From: Rotaria sordida
Lineage: Eukaryota > Rotifera > Eurotatoria > Philodinida > Philodinidae
Assembly: GCA_905250125.1 (NCBI GenBank)
Contig: CAJNOL010000184.1
Location: 124,001 to 188,000 of the forward strand
Direction of reading: 5' to 3'
DNA length: 64,000 nt
Positions 1 to 14,123 of this stretch are shown here, one piece after another (within the stretch, counting starts at the first letter, position 1; each line of letters starts with the position of its first letter). Below the pieces are notes generated by a model. It was not told the DNA's origin and made no database searches. It was given only the letters and a program-made list of their open reading frames with translations. A program made the position numbers and the translations under genes.

Positions 1-675
1 AACACACTCCTTAATTGATTAATTTCTTAAAAAATTGACTTTTTAATTAATATATTTACATCAAAATATGCCTAGTTCTCTGGATTTTGAACTGAAAATC
101 TTAAGCTAAAATCAGCATTATTTCTGAATTCTTAAATCACTAAAAAAATATCTTCCAAAATCTTTATAATCGATTTGAGTTTTCTGAAAAATCCTTTTAA
201 TAAAAAATTCTGAAAATAAATAAGACACAATAAAAGACCCTTCCTGAAAGCTTTGTACCATGATCACTTGCGAATCGAAAGAAATAATGTTAAAATCGAA
301 TTTTATGATTGATATGAAGTTACTACGGTAGACTTATGAAGAGAGATCTCTATGTGATACCAACTTGCAGTAAATTTTTCCTGCAGGGTTCCAGTTTCCA
401 AGTAAAATTATGCAAACAAAGGTTCAACAGATCAAACCACTCTAGGATATTTACCTACTGACTAGGCTCTCTCAATTGCTCATAGTATGAAGTTAAAAGT
501 GATTTATCACTTGGGTTATTCCCTCATAACAAATTTCATTTCAGTAAATCATAACATAAAGAATTTTGAGTTCATTCAAATCTATTGTACTAACTTCACA
601 TCGATAGTTTTTGATTGAATAAAGATTGTATTTCATTTTTTAATTTTAAAATAATTTTCTTTTTTTTTCTTTTAG
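1..675 (+). other. Probable intron or upstream flank of the kinase gene
   Basis: No exon was recognised here. The stretch is AT-rich and ends in a pyrimidine-rich tract plus AG at 674-675, a good 3' splice site for the exon that follows. The rest of the kinase gene therefore lies upstream of the window or behind this intron. Confidence 0.5.
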
Positions 676-1070
676 GTGATATGAGTGGTACTGATGTATA
701 TTATTTTTTACAACATGGAAAACGTTTAGAACGGCCATCACGTTGTCCATCATCAACATATCAATTAATGCAAAAATGTTGGGAATGGGATGAAAAAAAA
801 CGACCAACATTTTCTGAACTTTTACAATTATTAAAAAATGATTCTGATTATCGTGATACAAATAAAACAATTCCAATAACTACAACATTGTTAAGAAAAA
901 AACCATTAAAACTAACATTAAGTTCATCAACATTAGTTGATGAAAATCATGATCATAATGATGAACAGAAAAATGAACAGTATAAAATAAATGGTAATGG
1001 TAATGGTCATGTATCAAGAACAATAACTCAATTTCAACAAGCATTAAATAAAGAACGAACAAATTCTTAG
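676..1070 (+). CDS. Tyrosine protein kinase, last exon (partial)
   Basis: This is the 3'-terminal exon of a protein tyrosine kinase. It starts after a TTTTCTTTTAG acceptor, so the first codon (GGT) is completed across the junction. The translation shows the end of the C-lobe: an LERPSRCP segment, then YQLMQKCWEWD and KRPTFSELLQLL, which are kinase subdomains X-XI with the conserved Cys-Trp and the invariant Arg of subdomain XI. After the domain comes a hydrophilic tail of about 80 residues, rich in Asn, Asp and His, ending at a TAG at 1068-1070. The catalytic loop, DFG and N-lobe are not in the window. The C-lobe wording fits tyrosine kinases (FAK-, Abl- or Met-like) better than Ser/Thr kinases, but the subfamily cannot be chosen from this exon. 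Confidence 0.8.
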
Positions 1071-1468
1071 GTAGATAATAAACATTTATTCTCGAATTCC
1101 AAATTATCCCAAACCGGTTTTTTACCTGTGAACAATTCTATTATTGGCTTTTTCTGTACATTTAAAATAAAAATCCAATAGGATAGAAACAAGAGAAAAA
1201 AAATGAAAGAAATCTGTTGTTTTTCTTTTTTTTTTTTTGGGCGGAACGAGTTTGTTTCTTTTTTTCTTTTTGTTTGTGTTCATATTTAATAACAAAATAT
1301 AATAATGAAAGATATTTTGCTATTTTCTTTTAAAATGATACTAAGGTTAATATAAACAAAAAAAAAAAACTAACAAAACAAAATAAAAAACAAAATGAAC
1401 ATTCTTATTTTACCTTTGTGTTTTTATTCTAAAGATATATTAGAAAATTGAAAAAATAAAAATTCTGT
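1071..1468. other. Convergent 3' intergenic region
   Basis: This gap separates the kinase stop (+) from the TMEM163-like stop (-). It contains AATAAA-like motifs and long A/T homopolymers. It probably holds both 3' UTRs. No gene is seen. Confidence 0.5.
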
Positions 1469-2365
1469 TTATGCAACTTCTGTAGTTTCAATATCTTTAT
1501 CAAGATTTGAATATTGTCTATATATATCGTCTGGAACAGATCGATTTGCTACTTGTGTTTGATTTGTTGGTAAAAGTGTAGTATTTACATTTATATCATC
1601 AATTTCTCTATTAAGTGATTCTAAATAAAGTTTATTATGATAAGCTATTCCACTATGAACTAATATACAACCCATAATAAGTAAAAGTAAAGCCAATAAA
1701 ATAGATATTAAATCATCAAATTGTGAATATCGACTTAATATAGGTATACGATCCCATAATATTAATGGTAAAGCCATAATAATACCAATAATTGAATTTA
1801 ATGCTTCAGCCATTAAAGATCTTGAATTAAGTTTTTTTGAAAGAATTATTTTAATAATTGATAAAACAGTAAATATAATTATATGAGTTATAGAATAAAC
1901 AAGTAAAAGCCAATCACCTGTTGATGATTGTGGAACAATCATTGATTGTATAGCACGAGATTCAATAGCTAAAAATGAACCGATAAAAAGTGCACCTATA
2001 ACACAACATACAAGATAATCTCGTCGTTTAAAATCATCCATTGTTTGAGCTAATAATAGAAAGAATATTTTATAAAATTTTAATTTTAATTTTTATCAAT
2101 CTATACCTTTTAAATGCCAAGCAACAAAACAAATACAAATTGCATCCATTAACGTATCAATCGAATAACTTAAACCAACAGATGATTTATCAAGCATACA
2201 ATTTATAAATGCTGTCAAACCAAGTATAATATCAAGTATAATTGTAAATACACAAATACGATAAGCAATTGTTTGATAACGTTTAAATGATTTATCTCGA
2301 CTAGAATCATCTTCAATAACAATTGTTTGTCCATTATTATTTAAATTATTATCTAATAGTACCAT
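1469..2365 (-). CDS. TMEM163: TMEM163-like multi-pass membrane protein
   Basis: Two exons, 2365-2107 and 2049-1469, are joined across a 56-bp GT..AG intron and encode about 279 aa, close to vertebrate TMEM163. The order of features matches that family: a soluble N-terminus; a first membrane segment; a segment YSIDTLMDAICICFVAWHLK resembling the cation-efflux helix that starts with a serine/aspartate pair; a membrane segment after KRRDYLVCCVIGALF; and the SLMAEALNSIIG helix. About six hydrophobic helices are visible. TMEM163 is a zinc-binding or zinc-efflux protein of vesicles and plasma membrane, related to cation diffusion facilitators; the same role here is inference. The ATG at 2365 is the first Met before the hydrophobic part. 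The gene converges on the upstream kinase exon. Confidence 0.8.
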
Positions 2366-3388
2366 ATTTTATTTTTGTTGTTTTTTGTTTATTATTATTT
2401 ACAATACTATTCGTTGCAAATAATGTAGCACTATTGGTATATGACTATTATATATAATGATGTATGATCAATCGTGCGTATCCAAGCTCACGGTTTGATG
2501 TAAAGAACGAGTATGAGGAAAAAAATACCCATCATATCGTTACAAAGTATATTTTATGTATACGAAAGGAAAAAAAACCGAAATATTCCAGTGTCTCTTT
2601 GCCTTATTTTTCAGGTTGATGATGAAACATCATTGAAATATATATTTTATAATACCTTCTGAATTGTATTTATTAAAAAAATATAATCAAAATAAATAAT
2701 ATTCATGTGAAAATTTTTTAGTTGTCTAAGATCGTTTTTTTTTTCTTTTGTTCATATATTTAATCAAGTAATAATGAACGACAACTACATTAGTATTTTT
2801 ATAGTACAGATATTTATTTATTAGCAAATATGTATCATGCAAACATTAATGGAACATTGAAGCAGGAAAACATTATTGATGTTTTACTAAGAGTAAAAAA
2901 AAAAAAAAATGATTACTCAAAATTGTAACAATCAGTCAAAAAAAAAAAGAAGAAATTATGACTATGTTGTATGAGTTATAGTAATTATTTGCTTTATAAA
3001 GAGAAATGACTGATTTATATCAATATAAAGAATGTATACAATATTAGACATCACGAAAGAAAAATTACTTAGTTCCGTTCATTATGACTATAATGAAAAG
3101 TGGTAGATAGACAGATTTATATTTTCTTTTTTTAGATTCAAAAGAAATCTTTGTTTTTATGACTATTCTGATTTTTTGTATAGTATGATGGTAAGTTAGA
3201 ATCTAATTTATTTGTAAATAGATTAGAATTTCATATATTAATATAATATTATTGGTAATATAATAGTTGAGCCTTCGATAAATTAAAATATCACCATAAC
3301 AAAGAATTTATTAAATATATGAAAACTATATTAAAAACCACCTAGAAATCAAATAAAGCTTTCGCTCGTTTCAAATAACATATCCTGG

Positions 3389-3405
3389 TATATATATATA
3401 TATAT
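3389..3405. repeat. TA microsatellite
   Basis: An uninterrupted TA run of about eight units. Similar shorter TA runs occur at about 3625 and 4425. Confidence 0.9.
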
Positions 3406-5176
3406 GAAAATTACTGATTTAATGTTGTAGCTGTTCGTCCTTTTCTTCATAAAAGACACATTGAGTTAATTATACGATTCGAGTTTCCAGTTTCTCGGCA
3501 AAAATTAAATTAATATGCTGTTCACTTTGAAAGCTTTTGATAGATTCGTAAGGATAGTCGTTAGTAACTTATTTATATCGATGCATGGAATATTACTTAA
3601 CTATATTGAACAATATATACATACATACATATATATATATTCATAGCTTATCACTTTTTGTTGATCAAAATTACGCACGGAAAACTCATCTGTCAGTATA
3701 TCCAAATTACTGGAAAAAACATATGAATTCATGTCCATGACGAAGCCATATTAGATGTAGTAATAGTATGAGTTTGTTTATTTCTAGAGATGATGATCTC
3801 GATTTGCAGCTGTTATTATAATGAATGCATTAAAGATTTATAAATCTTAAAAAATTGAATAATATATATAAAATACATTTAATTATTTGATAGATAAATT
3901 AAATATATAATTTTTTAATATTAATTTACTTTAACTTTGTAACTAATTTTTAAATAAATAGTTAACATAATTATTCAAACAACAATATAGTTTATCAATC
4001 AATATTAGTTAACATAATCAATATCGTTCATTATATTCTTTTTTGTTAATACTTTTATAACTTTCGAATGTCATGAACATATATAAGTATACATTCGATT
4101 ATTCGTTTATCTATCTTCTTCTCTACCGGATGTCGAAACTCTCCCGGAAGCAACATACATAGTAGGGCATGCTCCCATATATTTTACGCCTAATTTAATT
4201 CACATCATCAAACTATAGATAATAACGATGTATGATAGGAAAAGAAAAAAATATAGCAAAAGTTATTATTAGTTGATTCAAACTTCTTTTTTTTTTTTAT
4301 ATGTAATGATTGTATACATAGTTGTAGACTATAGATCTATTTGTTATATGTGTGTGTATATGTGCTATAAAACAAATGATGCTACGGGTATATTAGTGAC
4401 GAATAGCGAGCGACATGTGTTGATGCATATATATATATATTAGAAGTGCTTGCATGCATTCAAGAACAATCGTCGATCAGCAACGGCAACAGCAAGAGCA
4501 ATAGTAGTAACGGCTGCAATGCACGACACTGATAAGTATTGCCAATTGTAATTGTCATTCTTTTTTTCTTCGTCGTTGTCGCATTCGTTCTTTCGTCGTT
4601 TCTTGCCTTTCTTTTTTACATTCTTTCTTCAGTTTTTTCCGCTGCTACTTCATTATCTCGAGAGACATACAAAGAATAGAATGAACTAGCATCAGAATAA
4701 ACTGTTGAGTTCATTTATTCATTGAGAATCATATACAACTTATGGAAACTAACTAACTATGCATTGAACATGATGATATAACGCGTAGTTTTTTGTTTTG
4801 AAATAGATAGATAGAAAACAGAAGATTTCTTTTTTCTTTTCTTTTCTTTTTTTTTTTTATTGTTTTTTCTCTCTCCAATCTTGAGAGGTTTGACTCGAAC
4901 TCTGTTTCCGGTGTTGCATATTAGTAGAAATGATGGAATTGAATAGAAAGAAAAAGAGCGTGGTACATGGATAGTTCTTTATATATATACAAAGGCTTAT
5001 TGTGATGTTCCAGATTTTTCTCGTTTCGACACGCAACAAACACAATACACACATATAAAAAAAAACCTAGTTTTCTAAGTAGACTCTTGTAAGTTTTGTC
5101 TATTAGTAAACGATTTTTTTTTCTTTTTCTTTTTTTAATACTTTAGCGTAGACTAATTATACGAAGCTTGCTTTTC

Positions 5177-5199
5177 TGTCTCTCTCTCTCTCTCTCTCT
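5177..5199. repeat. CT microsatellite
   Basis: An uninterrupted CT/TC run of about 11 units in the upstream region of the syntrophin gene. Other pyrimidine-rich blocks flank it. Confidence 0.9.
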
Positions 5200-5577
5200 G
5201 ATGTTTCTTTCTATCATCACTTGTCGACAACATTCTTTTCTTTCTTTTTTTTTTCCTCTGTTTTTTTCTCTTTAGTAATCTAGATGATAGTGATGTTGCC
5301 CGAGTCAATCACGTCAATGACGTTGCATGTTGACGTAACTCTTGGTTTTCTTGCTATCTATCAATCTTACCATATTTTTAGATGTGATGAGCCCAAGGCT
5401 TTTATTATTTTCGTATGGTTGCCACAAACACGTGATGACGCATATCACTATAGTTATTAACAATAACATTTTATTTATTGTGGGTAAGCCTATTAGTCGA
5501 AGAGAAAAATGAAACATGTTGCAATATAGAATAATACCATATGCTTTATTTTCATAGATTGAAGTTTAAAAAAGAAA

Positions 5578-7668
5578 ATGCATGATCGTTATCAATCATA
5601 TCCAATCGAAGTCCTTTTCGAAGATCATGTAACATTGAGTGATGGTCGTTCTAAACCTCATCTTGTTTTACTTCAATTAACATCAGAAACACTTATCATT
5701 CGACGCCTTAAAACAACTCAAGTATCATCGATTAATAATAAACAAGTTCAAACAATAGTACCACGTAAAGTTACTCTTAAAAGACATCCAACAACACATT
5801 CACTTGGTTTTTCAATTAAGGGTGGTAGTGATACGGGTAAATAAGAGGCAAAAAGAAAAAATAATTTAATGATTATATTTTTCATCGATTTGTCTTTGAT
5901 CAATAGGTTTTCCCGTTCTAATTTCTCGTGTTGCTTATACAAATGCACATTTATTACATGTTGGTGATGCTATTTTATCTATTAATAATGAAAATATATT
6001 AAATTTAACTCATGATGAAGTTATTACTAAATTACGAGATGCATCCGGTGATCAAGTTAATTTAACTGTTCAATATATGAATGATATGGCTCCCTATTTA
6101 CATTCAACAACAACAACAGCAAGATCATCATTATCATCAATAATACCAATAGTACAAACTAGTTTTACATTACCGACATCATCGTCTGTTAGACTAAGGC
6201 GACAACAAAATCGTATGTCAGCAGAATATCCTTCGAGCTATCATCGATCGGGTAAACAACAGCAACGTTTATCATTAATGCTTTCCAATCAACAAAAAGT
6301 AAGAATATTTCGAATAACACAATAGACGTCAGACTATATCATTGAGATCTATACAATGAATAGAAGGAAAAAGAATGTACTCCAATTAATATATCTAGAT
6401 TTCTATGCATTCTTAGTCTAGATTAATGAATAGAAATATGTAATATATTATCATAATTTACGCATAAATTACTTATACAATATAAGAAAAATAAAAGAAT
6501 TATTGTTGTAGAACAAAAATGATGATAAATATTGAAAGATAATAAATAGATTAAAGATAATTATTTATTTTAGAATACTGATGAATATGAATTACTTAGT
6601 CGATTATTATTATGTGAAAATGAGAATGAACGATGTCGACGTCAATTAGAAGAATTTGCAACAGAACAACAACAACAACAGCAACAACAAACAGAACCAA
6701 TTACTACATTAATAGATGAAGATGATGAAGATAATTCAACAATCGATTATGTATCAGTACAAGAATATTCTTTACTTTATGCATATGTTACTCAATATAT
6801 AACTAGTACAGATAAATTACGTACTAATTCTTTTCAATTACGTACTCTTGATGGTTCTCAATCGGGAATAATTATAAATGATACATCTGTACAACAACAT
6901 TTATGGATATCACGTATTAATACAATTATACATAATCTAACAACACGTACAATAAATGAACTTAATCAAACATTATTACCAAGTGAACAAGTACTTTATG
7001 CAACTTGGATACATGAACGTATAACAAATATTAATCAAAATCGTTTACCAGAATGGAAACCTATATTTATTGTTTTAAAAGGTAGTGATCTTTATATATT
7101 TGATGATAATAAACCACCACCATTATGTTCATATGATTTTATATGTTGTTCACGTATATATCCAATTGTTGAAATACTTCTTGAACAAATATTATTAAAA
7201 TATTTACGTGATGATAGACAATATTGTTTTACATTAACATTATCAAATGATTTAATAACAAAATGTCGTTATTTAAATTTTGAAACTAAAAATGAATTAG
7301 ATGAATTTTTATTAAATTGGCAACGTTCATTATATATGTCAGTTTATGCACTTAAAAATCGTGCATTTGGTTGTACATATCAAGGACAAATATGTCGTTT
7401 AATTATTGATATATATAAAGGTTTTGAAATGTATAATAATGAAACAAATATAATTCTATGGTCATTTACATTTGAACAATTACAATCAAGTTCTGATAAT
7501 GGACGAGATAAAATTTTTTTTGAATTTAAACGTAATTCAATATCAAATGATAATGAACCAACAATATATATTGAAGTACAATGTCAACATTTAAGAATAC
7601 TTGTTCATGTGATTAATGCATTTTTAACAATTAAATTAATTGGAAAACAAGATAATGCAAATGATTAA
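5578..7668 (+). CDS. SNTG1: Gamma-syntrophin-like PDZ/PH adaptor
   Basis: Three exons (5578-5836, 5907-6298, 6574-7668) keep frame across two short introns and encode about 581 aa; gamma-syntrophins are about 520-540 aa. Residues about 1-60 form the first half of a split PH domain. Next is a PDZ domain whose carboxylate loop sits in LGFSIKGGSDTG and whose later part reads HVGDAILSINNENI. A Ser/Thr/Gln-rich linker follows, then a second PH region (WKPIFIVLKGSDLYIF) and the C-terminal syntrophin-unique part with ILWSFTFEQLQSSSDNGRDK. Syntrophins link the dystrophin complex to signalling proteins at the membrane. The PDZ-PH2-SU order and the SSDNG motif favour the gamma class. A polyglutamine run lies near residue 250. 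The gene is complete and uninterrupted. Confidence 0.88.
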
Positions 7669-8256
7669 GAAAATATTTCCAGTGATGATATGTGTCTTTT
7701 TGTTTGTTTGTTTGTTTTTTTTTGTTTCTGTAAGAATATTTTTATTTTTTACAAATAATTATAATGAATAATGCATACAGTTGTGGTGTTATTGATTGCA
7801 AATAAAAAAAATGTTGTATTATTCCAGAATTTCAATTAAAAAAAAAGTTAGTTTTTATCTTAATAAAATTTAGTTTTTGTTTAAATATAATTTTATCAAA
7901 TTTCAATAGTGTCTTATTCATAAACGATGTATCAATATCCAAATGTACCAGTCATAGGTTTTTTTTTGTGTCCTTTAAACAAAACAATACTTTATACTTG
8001 AATCTTTATTGAATTGTTTTCAGTTAGGACTCAAAACTGATTAACTACTGTATATATGAAATGTATATTTTTTCAACTGTTTCTAATGAGGTCTAGATGT
8101 ATATAAACAACCCCCCTGCTGTCCTATCTGATTTCATTAAACGGCATTTTAATGATAATATTACGAAGGATGCGACTTTTCTAAATAGGAACAACAACAA
8201 TATAACAAAAAAAAACAAAAATTATTTTACAAATTAATGTAAAATATACAAACAAA
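7669..8256. other. Convergent intergenic region
   Basis: This is 3' flank between the syntrophin stop (+) and the truncated meckelin stop (-). It is low-complexity A/T sequence with several AATAAA-type motifs. No gene is recognised. Confidence 0.5.
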
Positions 8257-10908
<2,652 letters not shown>

Positions 10909-11514
10909 TTTATAGTAAAAAAATTTATTGATATCTATTTGAATATAAAGAAAAGAAAACATGTTAGTGGAATGAGGAAAAAAAAAGACATTGAATTTAT
11001 GAGCAAACTTGACAACAGACATACTGAATCTATATATATATATCATCGATAAGAACGCTTGCTAACTAACATTTTTTCTTTTCTCGTCTCTCATTCTTTC
11101 TCTTCATTCACTTTATTGATAGTAGTGATAGCAACTATCGATTCGATCATAGTTTAAAATGGTTATAGACAATTGGGACTGATTTTTTTTTTTTGTCTTT
11201 GAATAATCAACTTCTCGATTTGAGTGATCTACATCGTTTAAATACTTTCGGACATTTATATTATGATTTATATCGGTAAATTTATTTCTAATCAAAATTT
11301 TCCGAAAGAAAAATAATCTTAAGTAAATTAATATATATTTTAAAATGTGATGTATTTGACGTAACTTAATATTTATGAACATGAACAAATGAATGAGTAG
11401 AAAAAAAAAAGCATACATCACGATCGACTAACAACAATTTGTAAATTTTTCATCGTTCAACAATTAAAAAGGTATGTTTAGATAGAATTAATAGAGAAAG
11501 AAAAATTGACGACA
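10909..11514. other. Upstream flank of the truncated meckelin copy
   Basis: No exon matching the lumenal half of meckelin was found here. The sequence is A/T-rich with homopolymers and a short TA run at about 11030. It probably contains the promoter or 5' UTR of the truncated copy, if that copy is transcribed. Confidence 0.4.
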
Positions 11515-12396
11515 TGTCTTTTGAACACCAAAAAAAAAAGATAATTGAGTACCATATTAGGTAAGTGTGAAAAGAGCACCAAAAAATAAGACAAATGAGC
11601 ACTAAATTAGTTAAGTGTGAAAAGAGCGCCAAAAAATAAGACCAATTGAACACCAAATTCAAACATGTGAAATAAGAACAAAAATTTTTATATTAATAAC
11701 AAAAAATAACAAATAGGATACATAATAAATATGAATACGAAATCAATATACGAAAAAAACAAAATGAAAAGTCTATTTTATAATAATAAAACAGATCGTA
11801 CTTTTTTTTTCTCGACCTTGTGCTTGTCGTTTACCTAAAAGTTCCGAAGGAGTTTTATTAGTTAATTCATAATGTTTCAGTAATATTGCTAAGCCAGCTG
11901 AATGTTTGCATAAATATAACTCCGTGCCAGTTGGACATGTACATGATTTGAGTGGTAAAACTAGCAAGCAGGATGTAGGTGTAAGGAGGGGACCTACTCG
12001 CGCACTCATACCTATATCCACGCCCTTGATTAGCTTTATTGAGTGTTTGAACAATATTCAAAAGTTGATATTCTTTGTTTGGCATTTTATGGTTCTCTAC
12101 AGAGATGTGTATTATTAAAATTCTCAAACTTGTCGTATATATACAGCGTTACTCGTTTGTGTACCATAATTTACAACAAGGAATGAGATTATACAATTTG
12201 AGTTGAACTGGTCACAACTTAGTATCTGTATATATCCGATTAATACTTTGATTCTTTTAAAATAGAATTGATTTATTTCTTTAATATCTTTTTTTTTGTT
12301 TCATTTTGGTGCTCAACTGTCTTATTTTTTTAATGCTCATTTCACATATAACTAATTCGGTGTTCAATTGTTTTTTTTTTTGGTGCTCAAAAGACA
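11515..12396. mobile_element. DNA transposon with inverted ends and a SWIM-finger remnant
   Basis: The two ends are inverted copies: the left begins TGTCTTTTGAACACC (11515) and the right, read on the minus strand, begins TGTCTTTTGAGCACC (12396). Similarity continues inward for roughly 70-90 bp through A-rich runs and motifs such as ATAAGAC. The left end also contains about 2.5 tandem copies of a unit of about 60 bp (GTGTGAAAAGAGC motifs at about 11566 and 11615). Inside lies a broken SWIM-domain coding fragment. A SWIM finger inside long TIRs suggests a Mutator/MULE-type element. I could not see a convincing target-site duplication. Confidence 0.7.
11773..12105 (-). pseudogene. SWIM zinc-finger fragment, frameshifted
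   Basis: On the minus strand the frame over 12054-11773 contains CTCPTGTELYLCKH, a CxC..CxH SWIM zinc-binding motif, followed by AGLAILLKHYELTNKTPSELL. The sequence just upstream continues in another frame (MPNKEYQLLNIVQTLNKANQ, from about 12087), so a frameshift separates the two parts. SWIM fingers occur in MULE transposases and in proteins derived from them. Only about 90 residues remain, so no function is expected. Confidence 0.7.
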
Positions 12397-14123
12397 CTTT
12401 TTTCCAAGGACAATTTCATTAGAATTGAACAAAAAAAAAAAACAAACGTGTTGATGCTTTATAGTTGATTATAATTGTCGACATATATTATGTAATAAGC
12501 GGCATTTTTTTTTTGAAATATGAAAAATCAATCATCAATAGACACTGATTAAAAGTGGACAACTTTTATAGAGGTAAGCGATTTTCTAGATGATATAATT
12601 TCATGCATTCTGAACTTGAATAGTTTATTGATGACAAGATTTTATTTGAATAATTTTTAATCTGTATAAGAGTGTAACTAAGAAGATCAATAGATTCTGT
12701 AAGCTGTATCCGAAATCTTATTTCTTTTTTTTGTTTTGTTTTTATATTAATAGAACAGACGAGTAGGTTTTATATGTAAATACCTATAATCGAATCTTAC
12801 ATTACACTGACAGATGAATTGATGTAGATAATATGATTTTTATATTTAAATAGAAGATACAGCTTTTCTATAAAAGTGCATATGACAGTTGTTACCTATG
12901 ATTAATCATTCTTTTCGTAGAAGAATTTATATTGGTGTCTTTAAAATGTCAACATCAATTGAACTTTACATTATGAGAGCATGATATGATAATAATTACT
13001 CGCGATAATGATAAGACATCGTAAATGAAAAAAAAGACCTACTCATCAATTATTAAAAATTTTTGTTATTTTATATTTTTGTGAAATATGATCTAAAAGA
13101 AGTGTTGAAGTATGGAGGTAGAAATTTGAACTCTTCACTTCCCCGTATAAATGTGACAGACACATTAGAAACGACACTATATATCAATAACGTCTCGTTC
13201 TAATATATGAACTACTTCCTTATTGCATGTCTGAAGGAGTAAGTAAAAGGATGGTGAAGAAATGTGTTCCAAAATAGATAGAATAAAGCAACCTTCCTGT
13301 AATTAGGAGTAACAGCTGTTTCGTGTCTCACATTTTAATCCCACAGTAATTGAGCTAATAGCTGTTTTTTTTTGCTATGAACTTTTAACATTTGATTTTC
13401 ATTCGTAAGATTCTTATTAATTTTAAAGTCAAACTATATTTTGAAGTAGTAGAACGAAAAAAAATTATCTATTTAACTAATATGCACCATATAGTTTAAG
13501 GTCCCTTCCCAACATCGATCTTGAATCAGGTATATTCACATTGCAGGAAATTTTCGTGCCAAATAAAGCAGATCTGTCCCTTTGCATTCTGTTTGATATT
13601 CAAAGCAAGTAATCAATACAAAAGTATCAGAATAGAACTTTGTTAGAATATTTTCTTTTTAAATAAATGATTATCGTAGTTACAAAGCGTAAAAGGCTTA
13701 AGAAAGTGTTTTAGACAATGTAATTAAAATCTCTAGAGAAATCATATCAAATATCCAGTTGATAATCTAAATATGAAAATCTTTTGTTCGAAATTTTTCT
13801 AAAATAAAGCTTTTAGCATATGATTAACAACACTATGACAACATAGAAAAATAGTTATTATCTTTTATCATTTTTTTTTTCTAATAATATTGATCAAAAC
13901 AGTCTGAAATAGAAGTTTAATATGATGAATTTTATCTAATGTATATCGTATCGAATATTTTATTCATTGACAATAATTGATTAACCTTTTATTTTTATTG
14001 AATCAACAAAACATAAAGTATTATTTATTGAAATAAATATTTTTTTAAATAAATAGATGAAATAAATCTTAAAATGTTTAGAGCAAAATTTTCAAAATAC
14101 CAGGAAACACAAATGAAAAATTT
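12397..14123. other. Gene-free region with a dispersed repeat
   Basis: No coding exon was recognised. The segment 13083-13380 matches sequence in an intron of CCHCR1 and is listed separately. The rest is A/T-rich sequence without visible structure. Confidence 0.45.
13083..13380 (+). repeat. Dispersed repeat, copy A
   Basis: This copy shares ordered blocks with 38931-39441: GATCTAAAAG near the start, TATCAATAACG, AACTACTTCC.TATTGCAT, AAGTAAAAG, ATAGAATAAA.CAA and a CAGCTGTTT/CAGCTTTTT end. The same blocks occur in the same order, so the two are copies of one family at different divergence. The element class is unknown. Confidence 0.65.

Larger units (their letters stand above)
2366..5577. other. 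Intergenic region between divergent genes
   Basis: This stretch of about 3.2 kb lies between the 5' ends of the TMEM163-like (-) and syntrophin (+) genes. The ORFs in it have no recognisable domains and are mostly read-through of T/A-rich tracts. It contains TA and CT microsatellites and pyrimidine-rich blocks. Promoters and 5' UTRs of both genes are expected here. A CATAG just upstream of 5559 could be an acceptor for a non-coding 5' exon of the syntrophin gene. Confidence 0.45.

Noticed and set aside
4857-5517. Two minus-strand ORFs upstream of the syntrophin gene
   Set aside because: No domain, no conserved pattern, and they run through T-rich and CT-rich tracts.
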